A stretch of 64,000 nucleotides of DNA, taken from contig JAAUQO010000003.1 in assembly GCA_012032775.1 (NCBI GenBank), forward strand, positions 1 to 64,000. Reading direction: 5' to 3'. Shown here piece by piece: positions 42,092-53,061 of the stretch. This DNA is from Oscillochloris sp. (GTDB lineage Bacteria; Chloroflexota; Chloroflexia; Chloroflexales; Chloroflexaceae). Under the pieces are notes generated by a model. It was not told where the DNA came from and made no database searches. It saw only the letters and a list, made by a program, of their open reading frames with translations. Each line of letters begins with the position of its first letter. Position 1 is the stretch's first letter. The position numbers and the translations under genes were made by a program.

Positions 42092-44396
42092 CCCGCCACA
42101 TGCGCACCGTGCCATCGCCGCCGCCGCTGATCAAGGTGCCGTCGGTCGGGAGGAAACACAGGTGTGTGACGTGCCCGGCATGGCCGACGATGCTCAGCGA
42201 TGGGCCATTACTGCGTCGGCGAGCGCCGGCTGTCAGTCGCCAGATTGCGATCCGGCCGCGGCCATCGCCGGCGGCCAGGCTCAGGCCGTCGGGGCTGAAG
42301 GCTAAGCTATAGATCTCGCCGATCGCGCCGGGCAAGCGGATCGGTGCGCCGTCGGTGAGCCGCCAGATCTGGGCGCCGCCCTGAACTCCGCCCGCTGCAA
42401 CCAGCATCCCGTCGGGGCTGAAGGTGAGCGCCCGGATGCGCCCGATATCGCTGCTAAGTTCAAGATCGGGTGTATCGCGGGACGAACGGGCCGTAAAGCG
42501 CCAGACGGCAATGCGCTGATTCTCGCATGCGACTGCCAGCGCTGCGGCCTTTGGCGCGAACAACAGCAGTTGCGGGCGGCTGTTTAAGCCGCGAAGCACG
42601 CGCAAGAATGTGCCGCCCGGCGCCTCGTGTTCCTGCGAGAGCCGCCAGAGTTGCACCGTCTGCTCGCCGTCGCTGTTGGCCAGCAGTTGTCCGTCGGGCG
42701 AGAGCGCGCTGGCCTGGAATGCGCCATGCACTTGCAGCAGGATCGCGCTTTCGTCCTGATCCATCTTGCAGGCCCGCACGGTGCGATCGGCGGCGGTGCT
42801 GATCAGACGGTTGCCTGTGGCGAAGGCGAGCGTTTGCACGGCTCCGCGATGATCTTCGTAACGGGTTTGCGGCGGCGCCTCGCTCTCCGGCCCATACACG
42901 GCAGTTGCGCCGTCGGCGGCGCCGATCGCAAGTTTACCGCCGTCGTCGCTGAGTGCCATTGCCGTGACGCGGCCACTGAATGGCCGTAGCATACTGATCC
43001 GCGCCCCGTCGGCGCAATTCCAGACGATCAAGCGCTCATCTTCGGCCACACTCGCGATCTGGGCGCTGTCGGGCGAGAAACTCAGGCCGGTGATCGGACC
43101 GCTGTGACCACTGAGGCTCTGCAACATTGCGCCATCGGCTGCGCGCCAGAGGAAGATCATCTGGTCGGTTGCGCCACTGGCCAGGCTGGCGCCGTCGGGG
43201 CTGAAGGCGACCCGCTCGACTGCGCCGTTATGCCGATCCAGCGTGTGGCGCAACACCCAGTGGCGGGTATCGAACAGGCGCGCACTGCGATCACGGGCGC
43301 CGGTCGCCAGCAGGGTTCCGTCGGGGCTGAAGGCCAGGCTCTCGACGCTGCCGCCGTGATTGCTGAGTGTTCGCACCAGTGAACGGTCGAGTGAACGCCA
43401 GATCCGCACGCTGCGGTCGGCGCTGCCGGTGGCGATCAGGCTGCCGTCGGGATGCAATGCGAGGCTGGTGATGGCGTCGTTATGCGCGGCGAATGCCGCC
43501 AATGCTACGCCGGTCGGCGTTGCGTCGGGATTGACCCGCCACAGCCGCAGCGTGCCGTCGCGCCCGGTCGAGAACAGGGTCAATTCATTGCTGCTGAAGG
43601 CCAGGCCGCTCACCGGCCCATCATGCCCGACACATTGGGCAAGCATGTGGCCGTCGCTCAAATCCCAAACCGTGATACGGTCGAGATCGGCGAGCGCCAA
43701 CAAGCGTTGATCCCGGCTCAAGGCGCTGCGATACGTCGGACAGTCGATCGTCCAGATCGGGGCATTGTCGCGCATGTCGAGCAGCGTCGCGCCGCCGCCC
43801 GCTACGATCAGGAGCCGGCGTGAATCAAGGAGCGCTACCGCTCGGGGTACACCACGGCCAAGCCGCCTGATGAAGCCGTGGCGCACATGTTCGGGCGGCC
43901 CGAATCGTCCGCGCAAACTCAGGGCCGGCGGCAGTGGTGGCGCCGGCGGCGGTTGCTCAGGTGCGGCGACGGCCCGAGCGCGACCGGCGCGTTCGCGCAG
44001 GAGCCGGATCAACTGTTCGTAGCCGCTGTAACCGAAGAGTTCGACCGTATCGACTTCACCAAGTGCTGCCGGCGTTGCGCAACGCGCCAGTTTCAGCACA
44101 ACCAGCGGGCGGCGTTGCGGCATCAGGGTGATCACATCGATCAGGCGGCCGATGTCGCCGATCGGTGCTCCTTCGGTATCCGACGAACGGCGCGACAGCG
44201 CGATCAGCACGACGGCGACATCACGCAGTGCGGCCCGTAATGAATGCGGCAGTGCGCGCTGATTCTCGGGCAGATCGCCCAGAAGGCGTACCGCCATACC
44301 ATCGATCCGTAGGCGCTGACTTAGCCCGCGCACGGCCGGCATATCTTCCGGTGCGCAGGCAATAAGAACGGCGGGCGGCCCCGCTCCGTGACTCAT
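42087..44396 (-). CDS. TIR-like N-terminal domain fused to WD40 repeats
   Basis: PAVLIACAPEDMPAVRGLSQRLRIDGMAVRLLGDLPENQRALPHSLRAALRDVAVVLIALSRRS (TIR/SEFIR-like fold pattern) then numerous 'FSPDG..LATGA.D.S.RLF' repeats. Start at MSHGAGPP. Confidence 0.75.
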   Translation of the reverse strand: MSHGAGPPAVLIACAPEDMPAVRGLSQRLRIDGMAVRLLGDLPENQRALPHSLRAALRDVAVVLIALSRRSSDTEGAPIGDIGRLIDVITLMPQRRPLVVLKLARCATPAALGEVDTVELFGYSGYEQLIRLLRERAGRARAVAAPEQPPPAPPLPPALSLRGRFGPPEHVRHGFIRRLGRGVPRAVALLDSRRLLIVAGGGATLLDMRDNAPIWTIDCPTYRSALSRDQRLLALADLDRITVWDLSDGHMLAQCVGHDGPVSGLAFSSNELTLFSTGRDGTLRLWRVNPDATPTGVALAAFAAHNDAITSLALHPDGSLIATGSADRSVRIWRSLDRSLVRTLSNHGGSVESLAFSPDGTLLATGARDRSARLFDTRHWVLRHTLDRHNGAVERVAFSPDGASLASGATDQMIFLWRAADGAMLQSLSGHSGPITGLSFSPDSAQIASVAEDERLIVWNCADGARISMLRPFSGRVTAMALSDDGGKLAIGAADGATAVYGPESEAPPQTRYEDHRGAVQTLAFATGNRLISTAADRTVRACKMDQDESAILLQVHGAFQASALSPDGQLLANSDGEQTVQLWRLSQEHEAPGGTFLRVLRGLNSRPQLLLFAPKAAALAVACENQRIAVWRFTARSSRDTPDLELSSDIGRIRALTFSPDGMLVAAGGVQGGAQIWRLTDGAPIRLPGAIGEIYSLAFSPDGLSLAAGDGRGRIAIWRLTAGARRRSNGPSLSIVGHAGHVTHLCFLPTDGTLISGGGDGTVRMWRV

Positions 44397-44461
44397 AACG
44401 TCTCCGTGAGCTTGTTGGTGTAGAGGAAGTATACCACGCCGTGAGCTGTGCGGCGCGATAA

Positions 44462-45307
44462 CTATGGTTTGCGCGCACTCAGCAATGCATAGCGCCAGAG
44501 GCCCTGCCGTAGGGTACGATACTGGTTGATACAACCGCGAATTCCGGCGATCTGCACCGCCGATTGCAGCCCGCCTGCGTAAAGGCCCAATGCCGCCGGC
44601 AAACTTATTGCCGCCAACAGGCCCAGGTAGCGCAGCGAGGGCCAGGCCGCGCCGGTCGCATCTTCGACGCTCACAGCCGTAAAGCCCTCTGCATGGGCCA
44701 GGCTCGCGAACTGCTGCGCGCTCACCAGATCCGGCATCGCCCAGGGTGTGAGCCAGCTTCGCAGTGCATCGCGTTCCGCCGGGGTTGGCGTGTCGGCGGC
44801 GGCGAAACGATCGGCGACCACCAGATGGCCGCCGTTGTGACCACGGCATGCCTCGGCCAGAAACGCCGGCTTGTCGGGCCCATGGCAAATGCTCTCAATC
44901 GCCCAGACCACGTCGCACGATCGGGCGGGTAGCGGCGCACGGGTATAGTCGGCGCACAGGAACCCGGCCTTGCCGTTGGAAAGGTTTCCGGCGGCGGCGT
45001 TTGCGCGGGCGGCCTGACGCGGTACCAGCGTCAGGCCAATCACCTGTACGCCATACACTTCGGCAAGGTGTAACGCACTGCTGCCCGCGCCGCAACCGGC
45101 GTCGAGGATGCGTTGGCCGGGCCGCACCCCGACCCGCTCCGCCAATGTGGTGTCGAGCCGGTGCAGGGCGGCCCGATGTGTCGCTACGCCCCGCCAGAGT
45201 CCGGCGTGCATCGCGGGTGAACCGCGCAGCAGGCCCATTGTCCGGAACATCCAATCGGTTTCGTCGTAGAAAGCGACGATACGCCGATGTAGATCCGGCG
45301 CACTCAT
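44462..45307 (-). CDS. SAM-dependent methyltransferase
   Basis: RPGQRILDAGCGAGSSALHLAEVYGVQVIGLTLVPRQAARA motif I; ATGA overlap with upstream gene. Confidence 0.85.
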   Translation of the reverse strand: MSAPDLHRRIVAFYDETDWMFRTMGLLRGSPAMHAGLWRGVATHRAALHRLDTTLAERVGVRPGQRILDAGCGAGSSALHLAEVYGVQVIGLTLVPRQAARANAAAGNLSNGKAGFLCADYTRAPLPARSCDVVWAIESICHGPDKPAFLAEACRGHNGGHLVVADRFAAADTPTPAERDALRSWLTPWAMPDLVSAQQFASLAHAEGFTAVSVEDATGAAWPSLRYLGLLAAISLPAALGLYAGGLQSAVQIAGIRGCINQYRTLRQGLWRYALLSARKP

Positions 45308-46722
45308 TCTTGGGGTGTCGATGATGACTGCTGCGCGGCGGCAAGGACGGCGTCGAAGATCTTGCGATAGCCGGTGCAGCGGCAGATATTCCCGCCCAAT
45401 GCGGCCCGCACTTGATCCAGATCCGGCTGGGGATGTTCGGCCAGCAGTTGGGCGCCCGCCATCAGCATGCCGGGGATGCAGTAGCCGCATTGCACCGCTC
45501 CATTGGCGATAAATGCGGCCTGGAGCGGGTGCAGCCCCGCCTCGGTTGTATCTTGCGCCGCCAATCCCTCGATCGTGGTGATCTGCGCACCGGCGGCCTG
45601 ACCGGCCGGCACCAGGCATGCCATCACCGCCTTGCCATCCATCCAGACTGTACATGCGCCGCACTCGCCCTCGGCGCAACCCTCTTTCGTGCCGGTCAAT
45701 CCGGCATCTTCGCGCAGTGCGTCGAGCAGTGTGTGCTGCGTATGAAATCTGACGGTTTCGCCATTCACAACCGCGCCGACGGTCGGCAACGCCTGGTCGG
45801 AACCCTGGGGCGGTTCCGCTGTGTGCGCCGTTTCCAGCAACACCGGGTGCTGCGGCCAAGCGGCGCGTTCGCTGCCGGCAGCCAGCCGGTTCAGGGCGTC
45901 GGACACAATCGCGGCAACGGCAGCGCGGCGATATGCAGCCGAGCCGCGCACGTCGTCGATCGGGCTGACGGCCGCCGCCGCGAGTCGTCCGGCCTCGGCG
46001 CAATTGTCGCTGGTAAGCGTACGGCCGGCGAGGAACTGTTCGGCCTCAGCGGCGCGAATAATCGTCGGCGCCACGCAACCGAGGGTGATCCGCACATCGC
46101 GCAATCTGTCGTCGGCGTTGGTCGTGATCACAACGGCGGTATTCACAACCGCGATCGCTTGCGCCCGCCGCAGGCCGAGCTTGCAGAAGATCCCGCGCTG
46201 GCCGGTTTCAAGCAGCGGCAGCCGGATCTCGCGCAGCAATTCACCCGGTTGCAACGCCGTGCGACGCACGCCAAGGTAAAACTCGCGCAGCGGCAAACGG
46301 CGCTCGCCGCCGGCCGCGACCAACACCAGTTCGGCGTCGAGCGCCAGCAGCGGCGTGATTGTGTCGTTGGCCGGGGAAGCGGTGATCAGATTGCCGGCCA
46401 GAGTGGCGCGGGTGCGAATCGGCGGTGCGCCGATCTCCAGGCATGCCTGGGCCAGCGGGAACGCAGCGGCGACGCAATCGGCCGACGCGATCAGATCATT
46501 ATGGGTGGCCAATGCGCCGATCGCCAGGCTTGCACCCTCGCGCCGGACATACCGTAGCTCGTGCAAGGCCGACAGATCGATCAATATATCGGTCGGACGA
46601 ACGCCGCGCTCCTGTTCAACCACCAGATCGGTGCCGCCGGCCAGCGGGCGAGCGGTTGGATGGGCCTGCAAAAGATCCAGCGCTGCGGCCAGGGTTATTG
46701 GTCGGTAGAAATGTTGCCACAT
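45304..46722 (-). CDS. molybdenum hydroxylase FAD subunit fused to a C-terminal [2Fe-2S] subunit
   Basis: FYRPITLAAALDLLQAHPTARPLAGGTDLVVEQ; ITASPANDTITPLLALDAELVL; C-terminal EGCAEGECGACTVWMDGKAVMAC and QCGYCIPGMLMAG...ICRCTGYRKI. Confidence 0.92.
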   Translation of the reverse strand: MWQHFYRPITLAAALDLLQAHPTARPLAGGTDLVVEQERGVRPTDILIDLSALHELRYVRREGASLAIGALATHNDLIASADCVAAAFPLAQACLEIGAPPIRTRATLAGNLITASPANDTITPLLALDAELVLVAAGGERRLPLREFYLGVRRTALQPGELLREIRLPLLETGQRGIFCKLGLRRAQAIAVVNTAVVITTNADDRLRDVRITLGCVAPTIIRAAEAEQFLAGRTLTSDNCAEAGRLAAAAVSPIDDVRGSAAYRRAAVAAIVSDALNRLAAGSERAAWPQHPVLLETAHTAEPPQGSDQALPTVGAVVNGETVRFHTQHTLLDALREDAGLTGTKEGCAEGECGACTVWMDGKAVMACLVPAGQAAGAQITTIEGLAAQDTTEAGLHPLQAAFIANGAVQCGYCIPGMLMAGAQLLAEHPQPDLDQVRAALGGNICRCTGYRKIFDAVLAAAQQSSSTPQE

Positions 46723-46794
46723 AGGAATGTAAGGATACAAAAGGAAAAACCCGATAACGAGTGCCGGTTTAGCGCGCCCAACCTGCTTGTGCGA

Positions 46795-47391
46795 CTACGC
46801 CTTGATCCCGGCAAGCGCCGCATCGACCACCCGTTCGGGCCAATCGGCGCTGAAAGGCATGCCGGAGAGATACTGCGCGTAGTAGGCGCCGACCAGCATG
46901 TTCGCGCTTAATTCCAGATCGACGCCGGCCCTGAGTTCACCCCGGGCCTGGGCGCGTTCCAGAATACCGGCGATCGCATGCCGGCGCGGAAAGACCAGGT
47001 ATTCGCGAAAGTTCGCCAACAACTCCGGTGTCTCATGTTCCTCAGCCAGCATTGTCCCCAACATCGACATGCCGTGAGGTCGGCCGAGTGCCTGCTGCAA
47101 CTGGCGCATCTGTGCGATCAGATCATCACACGTATCGCCGCTATAGACGGGCGGATTCTTGTCGCAGAATGCCACAATCGCGGCGAGTGCCAGGCGGTTT
47201 TTGTTCGGGTAGCGCCGGTAGATCGTCGGCTTGGTAACGCCCGCTTCCGTAGCTACCTGATCCATCGACATGCGCACATACCCACCTTGCGCCATCAGAT
47301 GCAAGGCGGCATCAAGAATGCGCTGATCGATCTCTGGTTCACGCGGGCGACCGGGACCGCGCTCGGTAGCTGTTTCCGCCTCGCTGTTCAT
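46795..47391 (-). CDS. TetR family transcriptional regulator
   Basis: GRPREPEIDQRILDAALHLMAQGGYVRMSMDQVATEAGVTKPTIYRRYPNKNRL. Confidence 0.92.
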   Translation of the reverse strand: MNSEAETATERGPGRPREPEIDQRILDAALHLMAQGGYVRMSMDQVATEAGVTKPTIYRRYPNKNRLALAAIVAFCDKNPPVYSGDTCDDLIAQMRQLQQALGRPHGMSMLGTMLAEEHETPELLANFREYLVFPRRHAIAGILERAQARGELRAGVDLELSANMLVGAYYAQYLSGMPFSADWPERVVDAALAGIKA

Positions 47392-47581
47392 GTCACTCCT
47401 TGAACAAGTATGCGGCTACAGCATACACGATACCGCGCCCACAAGCAAAATCTAAAAATCGCAACCCAACCACTATTGCTGAGGGGCCTGGGCGGCACTG
47501 CTACGGCCCGCCTGGTGATTGCGGCGCTTGGGATCTGAGTTTTGTTCGCGCGAACTCGAATATCGAGCAAGTTGAGTGCGG

Positions 47582-47613
47582 AACCGCTTTTCCAATCTGG
47601 AAAGGCGGTTTTT
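47582..47613 (+). terminator. Rho-independent terminator in an intergenic region with no upstream plus-strand CDS
   Basis: AACCGCTTTTCCA-atc-TGGAAAGGCGGTT-TTTG. Confidence 0.7.
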
Positions 47614-47706
47614 GTATGCATGCCCTGTTACAATACACGGGCGATTTTTGCCTTCTGTGGGAAAGCTGAGCATGTAGTAACTTCAGTATGGTTGTAGGCG
47701 TCGGGC

Positions 47707-50700
47707 ATGCTTGATTTGTTCGTCCAATCCAATGATCCGCCACCGGCGGCCTTAGTGCAATGGCGCGAGGCGGCATTGCAACGCCTGTTACAGTATGCGG
47801 CGCTGATGCTTATTCCGGTTGCCGTTGCCCTTGTACTCGGTGAGTTCACGCTTGATCCGGTGGTACAGTTTGCGCCGCTGTTCGTTTTACTCGGCCTTTT
47901 TCAGTTGTTTGCGGGCATCCGTCGCACCGATTTGAATCTGCGTGTCGGGCTTCTGGTTGCCTTCGGCAGTCTGTTCGCCGCCGTCTATCTGCTGTTTGAA
48001 GGCTTTACACCACCTGGGGTGACGGCCTGGATGGCTACGCTGGTAATTGCGGCGACATTCCTCTCGGCAGCGGCGGCGCTGCGGATCTGGGTAGCCGGTT
48101 CGCTGCTGCTGCTGCTGCTTGGGATCGCGCTGCGCAACCACTGGCTGATCCTGAACTGGAGTGCCCAATCATCGCTCAGCAATGTGCTGATCCTCATCCT
48201 TGCCGGCGGTTTCTGTACACTGCTCGTGTCGTCGCTTGTCGATCGTCTGGCCGAGAGTTTGTCGGCCGCCGAGCAGAGCAGTAACGCCCTTGAGCAGATC
48301 GTGGCAACTCGTACCGCCGAGTTGCGCGCGGCGCTGAGCGAGCACCACAGGTTGCAGGAAGCCGTCGGCGCGATGCCGGTCGGTCTGGCGTTGATCGGCT
48401 CTGCGGCGCCGGACTATCCGTTGCACTATGCCAATAATGCATTTGAGCAGTTGTTTGGTTCTGCGCAGGGGCTTGCTTTTGGAACGGCGAGCCATGAACT
48501 TCTTGCCCAGGGTGTGCCGGCGCTTGCCAGCCCAATCGCGGCTGCGTTGGCGGACGAGCGCCCATTTGCGGCCACTTTTCGGCTGGATTCGGCGGCGGAG
48601 CCGCCGGCCTGGCGGCGCCTGACCCTTGCGCCGGTCGGCTCGGCAGGCGAGCCGTTCAGCGGCTTTGTGATAATTTTGAGCGATGTCAGCGAGTCGCTGC
48701 ATGCGCAGGCGGCCCTGGCTAATCGCGAGGCGATGCTACGTGCGATCGGCGATAACTTGCCCGGCGGGATGCTGTATCAGTATCTGGAGCCGCCCGAGCG
48801 CGCCGAGTGGCGGTTTTCGTATGTGAGCAGCGGGGTTCGCCGCCGCTTCGCGGTCGATCCCAGCGATGTGTATCGGGATCCGGAAACTTTGCTCACGATT
48901 ATTCTGCCTGAAGATCGAGTCGCGCTGCGTAAGGCTGCGGCGCTGGCCCGCAAACAGGGAAGCGAACTGAATATCGAGTTGCGGCGCATCCAACCCGATG
49001 GCACGATCGGCTGGTCAACCCTGCGCGCTTCGGCGATCCCACATGCCGCCGGCGGGCTGATCTGGCACGGGATTGAGTTTGATATTACCAGTCGTAAGCA
49101 GGCCGAGGAAGATCTGGCGCGCCAGTTTCATTATGCCGAGGTGCTGGCACAGTGCTCGCGGGCGTTGTTGGTTGCCGACGCTGAGGGCGATCGTTGGTCC
49201 GCCGCCACTGTCGCACTTGAGCAGTTACGCCGTAGCCTGGCGGGCGACCGGCTGTATGTTTACTGCAATCTGCACGATCCGGTGCATGGGTTCGGCTCGA
49301 AGCTGGTTGCCGAAACCCGCGGTTCGGATGTGCCGGTGTTCCCGCACCGCAACTGGTTGTCCTGGTCGCCAACACCCGAGCGCTTGCTGCAAACCCTGGA
49401 ACAGGGCGTGCATATCGGCGGGCCGGTGGGACAGCTTTGCCCCGATGCACCGGCCTATCAGGAATTGCTCGCCAACGCCGGGATCCGCTCGTTGCTGCTG
49501 ATGCCTATCCATGTCGATGGTCGTTGGTGGGGCTACATCGGAGTCAGTGATTTGCAGCAATCTCGGCTGTGGGACGAAGCCTGCATCAGGCTCATGCGAA
49601 CCGTGGCTGAGATGATCAGCGCCTTTGTCGCCGTCGGCGATCGCACATATGCCTTGCGCGAGAGCGAGCGGCGCTATCGGGTGATTGCCGAGCATTTGCC
49701 CGATACGGTTTTGCTGATGTTCGACCGCGATTTGCAGATCAAGTTGCTGGCCGGCGATCATCGGCACAGCACGCCGCAGTTCGGCTTATCCGCCGAGGGC
49801 CGGCCACTCGCCGATCTGTATCCCGGCGATATCGCCGCTCTGCTGACGCCGCACTATCGAGCCGGGCTGAGTGGTGCGCCGCAACGCTTCGAGTACCGAT
49901 CACTCGGGCGTACAATCGCCCAGCAGGTGATCCCGTTGCAGCGCAGCGATGGAGCGATCGAGGGGATTATGGTGGTTTCGCGTGATGTGACCGCCGAACG
50001 CGAGATCGAGGCGATGTTACGGCGCGGCAAAGAGGCGGCCGAGTCCGCCGACCGGGCCAAGTCGCTCTTTTTGGCCCATATGAGCCACGAGATCCGCACG
50101 CCGCTCAATGCAGTGACCGGCATGGCCGGCTTGCTCCTTGATACGAATCTGAATCCTGAGCAACGGGCCTTTGTCGAGACGATCCAGACCGGGGGGCGCA
50201 GTTTGTTGGCGCTGGTAAACAACATCCTCGACCTCTCGAAGATCAGTGCCGGCGAGTTGACGCTGATTCAGGAACCGTTCGATCTGCTGGCTTGCATCGA
50301 GGATGCGATCGATCTGCTGGCCTATGACGCGCTCGCTCGCGGGATCGATCTCCGCTATACGATCGAACCCGATACGCCGCGTATGCTGATCGGTGATGTC
50401 GATCGGCTGCGCCAGATTATTTTGAACTTGCTTGGCAATGCGCTGAAATTTACCGAGCGCGGCTGGGTGGCGCTGCACCTTGGTTGCGCCGATCAGGCGA
50501 GTGCGTTGGAAACGCCGCAGATGCGCCTGATCACGATCGCGGTCTCGGACAGCGGAATTGGCATCGGGGCTACGGCGCTTGAGCAGATTTTCGAGCCGTT
50601 TGTGCAAGCCGATCAGTCCAACACACGGCGCTACAGCGGCACCGGCCTGGGGTTGCCGATCAGCCGGCAGATTGTGCAGCGGATGGGCGGTTCGCTGGAA

Positions 50701-51939
50701 GCACTCAGCGAGCCAGGGGTCGGATCGACATTCACGTTGAAGGTGCGGCTGCCGGTATCTCACGCTAGCCCTCCGGACGAACTGTCGCTGGCCGGCCGGC
50801 GGCTCTTGTTGGTAAGTGATGAAGCATTGAACCGCAGCCGTACTGCGGTGATCCTCGCTCGCTTCGGGATCGAGTTGGCGGTTTGTACCGATGTTGCGTC
50901 GGCATGTACGTGGCTCGCCTCGGGCCAACAGGCCGATGTGGCATTGCTCGATATTCGGCCGCAGCAGCCGCACGTCTTCGCCCAGGTGCGCAAACTGCGT
51001 GAAATGGCCCCAGGTATGCCGCTACTCAGGTTGGCCGGGGCGCACGCGCCGCTGAATGTGGAAGATCGCGGGCTTTTTGTGGCGACAATCGGGCGTCCGA
51101 TCCGCCGCTCGCAACTGGCGGTAGTATTGCACTCGGTCTTACAGAATGCCGATGCCGGTCACGCGCAACCGCCCGATCTTATGGCGCTCAAGGTGCTGTG
51201 TGTCGAGGATAATCTGATCAACCAGCAGGTGATGCAGCGCTTGCTGCGCCGGATGGGTTACCAGGCCGACTTAGTCGCTGATGGTGTAGCGGCGCTGGCT
51301 GCCGTGAAGCAGGTTGACTACGATATTGTGCTGATGGATGTACAAATGCCGCTTATGGACGGTGAAGAGGCGACGCGGCACATTCGCGCCCTTGGCACGG
51401 CGATCCGGCAACCCTACATTATCGCGATAACCGCTTCGGCCCTGGTCGGCGACCGTGAGCGCTACCTGGAAGCGGGCATGGATGCCTATCTTACCAAGCC
51501 GCTGGTGTTCGATGATCTGCAACAGATGATGAGCCGGCATGATCAGTTGTCACAAGCAGTCCGGCCTGCACCGGCGAGCATCGATTGGCGGGTGCTCGCT
51601 GACCTGACCACCGGCTTCGGCCCTGAATATGTCGAAATGCTGGCGCTACTGGTGCAGGTGTTTGCCGAGGAGATGCCGTTGCGCGTGGCCGATCTTGCCG
51701 ATGCCGTCGAACAGGATAACCATGTGCGCCGCCGGGAGATCGCCCATAAGATCCGTGGCGGCGCGCTGCAACTTGGTGCGGTGACGGTGGCGCAACTGGC
51801 GCAACAACTCGAATCCGATCAAGCTACCCGCCCATACAATGCATTGATCGCCGAGTTGCGGCTTGCCTGCCAGGTTGCGGTGCGTGAACTTCAGGCCGGC
51901 TACCGTTCCTTGGGGGGCGCCTTAACCGAGCGTTCATGA
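47707..51939 (+). CDS. hybrid sensor histidine kinase (7TM-like region, PAS, GAF, HisKA, HATPase, REC, HPt)
   Basis: [59 protein letters not shown]...[25 protein letters not shown]-terminal HPt-like [16 protein letters not shown]. Confidence 0.93.
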   Translation: MLDLFVQSNDPPPAALVQWREAALQRLLQYAALMLIPVAVALVLGEFTLDPVVQFAPLFVLLGLFQLFAGIRRTDLNLRVGLLVAFGSLFAAVYLLFEGFTPPGVTAWMATLVIAATFLSAAAALRIWVAGSLLLLLLGIALRNHWLILNWSAQSSLSNVLILILAGGFCTLLVSSLVDRLAESLSAAEQSSNALEQIVATRTAELRAALSEHHRLQEAVGAMPVGLALIGSAAPDYPLHYANNAFEQLFGSAQGLAFGTASHELLAQGVPALASPIAAALADERPFAATFRLDSAAEPPAWRRLTLAPVGSAGEPFSGFVIILSDVSESLHAQAALANREAMLRAIGDNLPGGMLYQYLEPPERAEWRFSYVSSGVRRRFAVDPSDVYRDPETLLTIILPEDRVALRKAAALARKQGSELNIELRRIQPDGTIGWSTLRASAIPHAAGGLIWHGIEFDITSRKQAEEDLARQFHYAEVLAQCSRALLVADAEGDRWSAATVALEQLRRSLAGDRLYVYCNLHDPVHGFGSKLVAETRGSDVPVFPHRNWLSWSPTPERLLQTLEQGVHIGGPVGQLCPDAPAYQELLANAGIRSLLLMPIHVDGRWWGYIGVSDLQQSRLWDEACIRLMRTVAEMISAFVAVGDRTYALRESERRYRVIAEHLPDTVLLMFDRDLQIKLLAGDHRHSTPQFGLSAEGRPLADLYPGDIAALLTPHYRAGLSGAPQRFEYRSLGRTIAQQVIPLQRSDGAIEGIMVVSRDVTAEREIEAMLRRGKEAAESADRAKSLFLAHMSHEIRTPLNAVTGMAGLLLDTNLNPEQRAFVETIQTGGRSLLALVNNILDLSKISAGELTLIQEPFDLLACIEDAIDLLAYDALARGIDLRYTIEPDTPRMLIGDVDRLRQIILNLLGNALKFTERGWVALHLGCADQASALETPQMRLITIAVSDSGIGIGATALEQIFEPFVQADQSNTRRYSGTGLGLPISRQIVQRMGGSLEALSEPGVGSTFTLKVRLPVSHASPPDELSLAGRRLLLVSDEALNRSRTAVILARFGIELAVCTDVASACTWLASGQQADVALLDIRPQQPHVFAQVRKLREMAPGMPLLRLAGAHAPLNVEDRGLFVATIGRPIRRSQLAVVLHSVLQNADAGHAQPPDLMALKVLCVEDNLINQQVMQRLLRRMGYQADLVADGVAALAAVKQVDYDIVLMDVQMPLMDGEEATRHIRALGTAIRQPYIIAITASALVGDRERYLEAGMDAYLTKPLVFDDLQQMMSRHDQLSQAVRPAPASIDWRVLADLTTGFGPEYVEMLALLVQVFAEEMPLRVADLADAVEQDNHVRRREIAHKIRGGALQLGAVTVAQLAQQLESDQATRPYNALIAELRLACQVAVRELQAGYRSLGGALTERS

Positions 51940-52841
51940 GTGCGATTGAGCGCCACGCGGTTGCGCCCGGCGCTTTTCGCACTATAGAGCGCACTGTCGG
52001 CCCGCGCAAAGATGCTTTCATTGTGGCTGAACGGCAGCGCCTCGGCAACCCCGGCGCTCATGGTGAGCTGAATCGTCTCGTCGTCGGTGTGCTGCAGCGG
52101 CTGGTCGCAGATGCACCGGCAGATCCGTTGGGCGATAATCTCGGCCTCCTCAATCTGGGTGTCGGGCAGCAGAAGCAAAAACTCCTCGCCGCCCCAGCGC
52201 CCGATTATATCGTAGGCCCGCAGATTCTCCTGAAATACCTGCGCCACATGCCTCAGCACCTGGTCGCCGGTCAGGTGCCCATAGCGGTCATTGATGAGCT
52301 TGAAATGATCGATGTCGAAGATGGCCATACAGAGCGGGCTGCCGGTGCGTTTGCGGCGATCTAATTCCAGGGTTGTCCGTTCGATCAGCGCACTGCGGTT
52401 CGGCAAGCCGGTCAATCCGTCGTGGGTGGCCTGGTATTGCAGCCGGGCGTTGGCTTCACGCAGTTGTTGTTCCAGGCCGATGATACGGGTGCCGATCTGC
52501 ATACGCGCCCGCAATTCATCGCGACTAACCGGCTTGACCAGGTAGTCGTCGGCGCCGCTGTCGAGGCCGGCGATTCGATCCTGTATTGCTTCACGGGCGG
52601 TGAGTAAAATGCAGTAGACATAGCCGGGCATTGTGCTCGCACGCACCTGGCGGATCAAATCCACGCCACTTAGTTGCGGCATCTGCCAATCGCTCACCAG
52701 CAGCGGGTGGAAATCTTGCTGGATCAACTCCCAGGCGCGTACTCCATCGGCAACCTCCGAAACCTGGTACCCCAGGCTGCGTAAAGCGCGACCAATGGTT
52801 AGGCGCGTAATTGGATCATCATCCGCCAGTAACACACGCAT
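51900..52841 (-). CDS. response regulator with GGDEF (diguanylate cyclase) domain
   Basis: MRVLLADDDPITRLTIGRAL...LVSDWQMPQLSGVDLIRQVRA; DHFKLINDRYGHLTGDQVLRHVAQVF, RWGGEEFLLLLPDT (GGEEF). Confidence 0.93.
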   Translation of the reverse strand: MRVLLADDDPITRLTIGRALRSLGYQVSEVADGVRAWELIQQDFHPLLVSDWQMPQLSGVDLIRQVRASTMPGYVYCILLTAREAIQDRIAGLDSGADDYLVKPVSRDELRARMQIGTRIIGLEQQLREANARLQYQATHDGLTGLPNRSALIERTTLELDRRKRTGSPLCMAIFDIDHFKLINDRYGHLTGDQVLRHVAQVFQENLRAYDIIGRWGGEEFLLLLPDTQIEEAEIIAQRICRCICDQPLQHTDDETIQLTMSAGVAEALPFSHNESIFARADSALYSAKSAGRNRVALNRTHERSVKAPPKER

Positions 52842-53061
52842 GGGATGGTTCCTCCGACAAGCGTTCGCTTAATATTCAGGGGCGGTGAACCTTGTCGTTG
52901 AAGCCCTATCATACAATGTGGTCGCTACCGCAGTGTAGCAGGGCGCGGAAGCGGCAGCGTTTGCCCAACATTCCGCGCCGTTGCGCATCTTTGCGGTCGG
53001 AATTACTGCGATGGTTGATGTTGCTCAAGCCCTGAGGGCGTAGCGGTCGAAATCGACATTG

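Noticed and set aside
44462-46003. Long ORF 44462-46003 as a single protein
   Set aside because: The N-terminal part is out-of-frame overlap with the FAD/Fe-S subunit; the real methyltransferase starts at 45307.
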